A stretch of DNA of 64,000 nucleotides, from positions 1 to 64,000 of the forward strand of contig JAFIER010000046.1 of the NCBI GenBank assembly GCA_020832465.1. Direction: 5' to 3'. This document shows positions 61,105-64,000 of this stretch, piece after piece. The translations under genes were made by a program, and so were the position numbers. Source of the stretch: Bernardetiaceae bacterium (GTDB lineage: Bacteria > Bacteroidota > Bacteroidia > Cytophagales > Bernardetiaceae). The notes under the pieces are model-generated. The model ran no database searches. It saw nothing but the letters and a program-made list of their open reading frames with translations, and had not been told where the DNA came from. Each line of letters starts with the position of its first letter. Position 1 is the first letter of the stretch.

Positions 61105-62352
61105 ATGATGCGCTCACATACTTGCTCTTACTTCTTATCGTGTTTTTTATTGGCTCTTTTTTTATCTCACGAACTTTATGCACAGGAAGATGTTATCCCT
61201 ACGGATAGCAGTTCTGTGGAAGATTTTAAGCCTTCTATTCAATTAGGGTTCTTTTTGCAATCGCATTGGCGCGCTTCGCAGGAGCGGCTGTCGGTGGGCA
61301 GTCCTTCTTCGGATTTTAATAACCAACTTTATTTATATCGGGCGCGTATTTTGCTCGGTGCAGAGCTTTCGCCACGCACGAGTTTCTTTTTTCAGACCGA
61401 ACTTCCCCAGCCTGTAGGCTTAGTTGGCGGTGATGGCAATAAGAATATTCAAACTGTAGCACCCGTCATTTTAGATGCACAGATTCAATATCAATTTCAC
61501 AAAAACTTCATGATGCTTGGGGGTATGCAACTTGTCGGTAGTTCGCGGCAGGCTTTGCAGTCGCCAGTAACGCTTTTAGGGCTCGATTTCAGCTACTACC
61601 AATATGCTTACAACCTTTTTGGTTTTCAGGCACTTCAAAACTTTTTTGGGCGTGATATTGGTGTCAATGCACGTGGATTTGTACTTGACGAGCGGCTTGA
61701 GTGGAGATTGGGTGCATTCAGAGGTGGTAGTATGATGGGCAACTCGCAAGCCCCCCTCCGATTTGTAAGCAGGCTCAACTACAATTTTTTGGATAAAGAA
61801 ACTTTTTTATATTACTCGGGTACGAATTTAGGTAAAGCCAAGTTGTTGGCTATTGGTGGCGGGGCGGACGTGCAGGGTAGTTATAGAGCCTTTTCGGCAG
61901 ATATTTTTGTGGATTTGCCTTTTGGCAATCGCAATGCTATTTCGGGGCAGTTGGCGTTTACGCAGCAGACAGGAGGCGACCCCTCGCAGGATTTCTTTTT
62001 AGAAATTCCCAATCAACAAGTCTTGTTTTTTGAGGCAGGCTTGTATCTTCACAAATTGCGTTTGCAACCTTGCATTAAATACGAGATGCAAAATATCGAT
62101 GCTAATACCGAGCAATTTGGATTTTATAATATACTTGGAATCAATGATATAGCGGGGTTTAATCGTTTTGAGTCTCTTAATCGCTTGGCTTTTGGGTTGA
62201 ATTTCTATCCCGAAGAGTTTGGTTTTCATATCAAAGCCCAATATGAGCGTATAAGCTATGGTAATGTCAGCAGTTTGGCTAACCTCGAGACCGTAAACAG
62301 ACTAAGTGGTGGTGAGTTTACGTTACAACTTACATTTTTTATGTTTCAATAA
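61105..62352 (+). CDS. Porin-like outer-membrane beta-barrel protein
   Basis: The 415-residue protein has a signal peptide (to YAQE, about residue 27). The rest alternates aromatic and hydrophobic residues in amphipathic strands (for example QLGFFLQSHWRASQE, SFFFQTELPQP, YLYRARILLGAEL), a beta-barrel pattern with a closing aromatic (TLQLTFFMFQ, ending in Phe-Gln). It resembles the phosphate-selective porin O/P type, though no specific residue proves that. The start is ATG ATG at 61105/61108. The next gene, a substrate-binding lipoprotein, begins 50 bases downstream, so they are likely co-transcribed and the porin may admit that ligand. Confidence 0.75.
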   Translation: MMRSHTCSYFLSCFLLALFLSHELYAQEDVIPTDSSSVEDFKPSIQLGFFLQSHWRASQERLSVGSPSSDFNNQLYLYRARILLGAELSPRTSFFFQTELPQPVGLVGGDGNKNIQTVAPVILDAQIQYQFHKNFMMLGGMQLVGSSRQALQSPVTLLGLDFSYYQYAYNLFGFQALQNFFGRDIGVNARGFVLDERLEWRLGAFRGGSMMGNSQAPLRFVSRLNYNFLDKETFLYYSGTNLGKAKLLAIGGGADVQGSYRAFSADIFVDLPFGNRNAISGQLAFTQQTGGDPSQDFFLEIPNQQVLFFEAGLYLHKLRLQPCIKYEMQNIDANTEQFGFYNILGINDIAGFNRFESLNRLAFGLNFYPEEFGFHIKAQYERISYGNVSSLANLETVNRLSGGEFTLQLTFFMFQ

Positions 62353-62401
62353 GTGCTGAATCGGCTTCAAGCTTTAACAGACTTAATCAATTTGTAATTA
62401 C

Positions 62402-63658
62402 ATGGAATTTATCAAGAAAAAAATTGTATTATTGGGCTTCTTTTTACTTGTCTTGAGCTTGCTTTTTGGCGGTTGTGCGCAAATAGAAAAAGAGCCTATT
62501 CGAGTAGGTGTGCTACATTCTTTGAGTGGTACAATGGCTATCAGCGAAACGGCAGTAAAAGAAGCTACGCTCATGGCAATAGAAGAGATAAATGCCAATG
62601 GCGGGCTTTTGGGAAGACAAATTGAACCCATTGTGGTCGATGGTGCTTCCGATTGGGATACTTTTGCACAGAAAGCTGATAGTCTTATCAAGAAAGCTCA
62701 AGTGCAGGTCGTTTTTGGTTGTTGGACATCGGCAAGTCGCAAAACTGTAAAGCCCGTTTTTGAAAAATACAAGCATTTGCTTTTTTATCCTGTGCAGTAC
62801 GAGGGCTTAGAGCAATCTCCTCATATTGTCTATACTGGCGCTGCGCCTAATCAGCAAATTATACCAGCGGTGCGCTGGGCAATGGCTGAAAAAAAAGCAA
62901 AAAGTTTTTACTTAGTGGGTTCTGATTATGTATTCCCACGCACGGCAAATGCTATTATTAAAGACTTACTCGTAGCGCTCGAGGGCGAACTGGCAGGCGA
63001 GTCTTATTTGCTTTTGGGAAGCCAAGACGTAGAGGATATTGTCGCTGATATTTTAGAAAAAAAGCCCGATGTAGTGCTCAACACAATCAATGGAGATAGC
63101 AATGTAGCTTTTTTTAAGGCCTTAGCCGCCGCTGGGGTTCAGTCTGAAGATATGCCCGTAATTTCTTTTAGCATTGCTGAAGACGAACTGCGCGCTATGC
63201 CTGTGGAGCTTTTGGAAGGGCATTATGCCGCTTGGAATTATTTTCAAAGTGTAGAAAGTGTGCAAAATCATAAATTTATTCGTAATTTTAAAGCTAAATA
63301 CGGAAACGACAGAGTTACGGACGATCCTATAGAAGCGGGTTATTTCGGTGTGTATCTTTGGGCAGAAGCTGTCAAAAAAGCGGATACGCCCGAAGTAGAT
63401 AAGGTTAGGGCAAATTTAGCTAATCTTACTTTTGATGCACCAGGCGGTCTGGTTTATATCGATGGTGAGACGCAGCATACTTGGAAAAGTGTGCGCATTG
63501 GTAGCATCGAGAAAAATGGACAATTTAATATTGTATGGGACTCTAAAAAGCCCGTGCGCCCCTTGCCTTTTCCCGATACAAGAGAAGTACAAGTCTGGAA
63601 TAATTTTTTAGAAGATATGTACTTCAATTGGAACAGAAGCTGGGCTAATCCAGGGTAG
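62402..63658 (+). CDS. Urea/amide-type periplasmic substrate-binding lipoprotein
   Basis: The 418-residue protein has a lipoprotein signal peptide (hydrophobic core, then LFGGC, Cys near residue 25) and a type I periplasmic-binding fold of the UrtA/FmdD/AmiC group. Characteristic parts are [66 protein letters not shown] and [12 protein letters not shown]. UrtA binds urea or short amides, but no urtBCDE permease or ATPase genes follow; instead a membrane sensor begins 83 bases downstream. The more likely role is ligand detection for that sensor. The true ligand is unknown. Confidence 0.9.
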   Translation: MEFIKKKIVLLGFFLLVLSLLFGGCAQIEKEPIRVGVLHSLSGTMAISETAVKEATLMAIEEINANGGLLGRQIEPIVVDGASDWDTFAQKADSLIKKAQVQVVFGCWTSASRKTVKPVFEKYKHLLFYPVQYEGLEQSPHIVYTGAAPNQQIIPAVRWAMAEKKAKSFYLVGSDYVFPRTANAIIKDLLVALEGELAGESYLLLGSQDVEDIVADILEKKPDVVLNTINGDSNVAFFKALAAAGVQSEDMPVISFSIAEDELRAMPVELLEGHYAAWNYFQSVESVQNHKFIRNFKAKYGNDRVTDDPIEAGYFGVYLWAEAVKKADTPEVDKVRANLANLTFDAPGGLVYIDGETQHTWKSVRIGSIEKNGQFNIVWDSKKPVRPLPFPDTREVQVWNNFLEDMYFNWNRSWANPG

Positions 63659-63741
63659 CGAGAGTTATCAATAGAAATTCACTGTTCGTATAGAGTGGTG
63701 AGTTTTACACTAAAAAAATTATTTTTATTTCGTGTTGCATC

Positions 63742-64000
63742 ATGCCTAATCACAAAAAAAGACATATCAAAATTGCTTGGCAATTGCTTTTCTGGTTTCT
63801 TATTATTGAGTTTCCTGCAGAAGTACTGCTTACTTACGTAAGTTTTTGGAAAGCACGTGAGGCACTCACCGAAGAGATTACCAATAATTTATCATCTATT
63901 GCGGAGCGGCAGTCTAAGCAAATTACAAATTACCTTGCTGAAAAAGAACGGCACGTCAATACCCTTTCGGCGATTCCGGAGGTGCAGCAGGCTTTTGATG
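63742..64000 (+). CDS. Membrane sensor protein, cut by the right window edge
   Basis: Reading from ATG 63742 the frame is open to the last base, giving 86 complete codons. A TM helix occupies about residues 9-35 (IAWQLLFWFLIIEFPAEVLL), followed by a charged helical segment (ALTEEITNNLSSIAERQSKQ) typical of the first extracytoplasmic helix of Cache-type sensors. The C-terminal part, which would reveal a kinase, cyclase or phosphatase domain, is outside the window. The gene follows the binding lipoprotein by 83 bases, so the two probably form a ligand-sensing pair. Confidence 0.72.
   Translation, partial: MPNHKKRHIKIAWQLLFWFLIIEFPAEVLLTYVSFWKAREALTEEITNNLSSIAERQSKQITNYLAEKERHVNTLSAIPEVQQAFD

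Noticed and set aside
62402-63658. Complete urea ABC transporter operon
   Set aside because: Only the binding protein is present; the following gene is a membrane sensor, not a permease.

Overview
This window is a chromosomal segment from a Bacteroidetes bacterium, most likely of the order Cytophagales. The evidence is a single-chain SecDF, a PorP/SprF-type type IX secretion (T9SS) protein, a PorE-like OmpA protein, two proteins ending in T9SS sorting domains, promoters of the TTG-N19-TAnnTTTG type, starts without Shine-Dalgarno sequences, low GC and AT-rich spacers. No rRNA, CRISPR array, prophage or transposase gene was seen. There is one tRNA, tRNA-Ser(UGA).

Layout, left to right. At 1-1313 a minus-strand AAA-type ATPase runs off the left edge. 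At 1.5-13 kb lie envelope genes (small membrane protein, SecDF, TlpA-like thioredoxin, LspA, a lipoprotein, an HlyD/MacA-like adaptor with a MacB-like permease, and Lgt) plus proC. At 13-17 kb are a carboxypeptidase-regulatory-domain protein, argC and argJ. At 17.6-21.4 kb are two tandem CHASE2-domain membrane proteins without output domains and a secreted FecR-like/TPR protein, followed by mlaE and mlaF. At 23-34.8 kb are a lipoprotein, pdxH, a histidine kinase, a Sua5/TsaC enzyme, the tRNA, exonuclease III, a membrane protein, an FMN reductase, polyphosphate kinase and the PorE-like protein. At 35-44 kb are two MFS transporters, a TolC-like protein, hisC, an HNH nuclease, scpA and a DacB-type peptidase. 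At 44-52.4 kb is a T9SS cluster: a 1595-residue subtilisin with PKD-like modules and a sorting domain, a SPOR protein, a PorP-OmpA fusion and a 126-residue protein that is almost only a sorting domain. At 52.8-60.7 kb are a glycosyltransferase, a biotin carboxylase, a disordered protein with repeated SFFDEI motifs, secG, an RNA-binding protein, galE and lysA. At 61-64 kb are a porin-like protein, a urea/amide-type binding lipoprotein and the start of a membrane sensor, which look like one sensing operon.

The most unusual content is between the genes. Several families of short palindromic repeats fill most spacers. Family A (about 90-140 bp, ends CATACTAC/GTAGTATG) is flanked at four copies by 9-bp direct repeats matching 7/9 to 9/9. 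Family B (two identical 91-bp copies, ends GGTAGT/ACTACC) is flanked at both copies by exact 8-bp direct repeats. I read both as non-autonomous transposable elements (MITEs) whose transposases lie outside the window. Families C and D are further dispersed repeats with no visible duplication.

The genes form mostly short transcription units. Envelope biogenesis is the dominant theme: Sec export (SecDF, SecG), lipoprotein maturation (Lgt, LspA), lipid transport (MlaE/F), T9SS parts and substrates, and several lipoproteins. Function calls come from motif recognition alone; no database search was possible.
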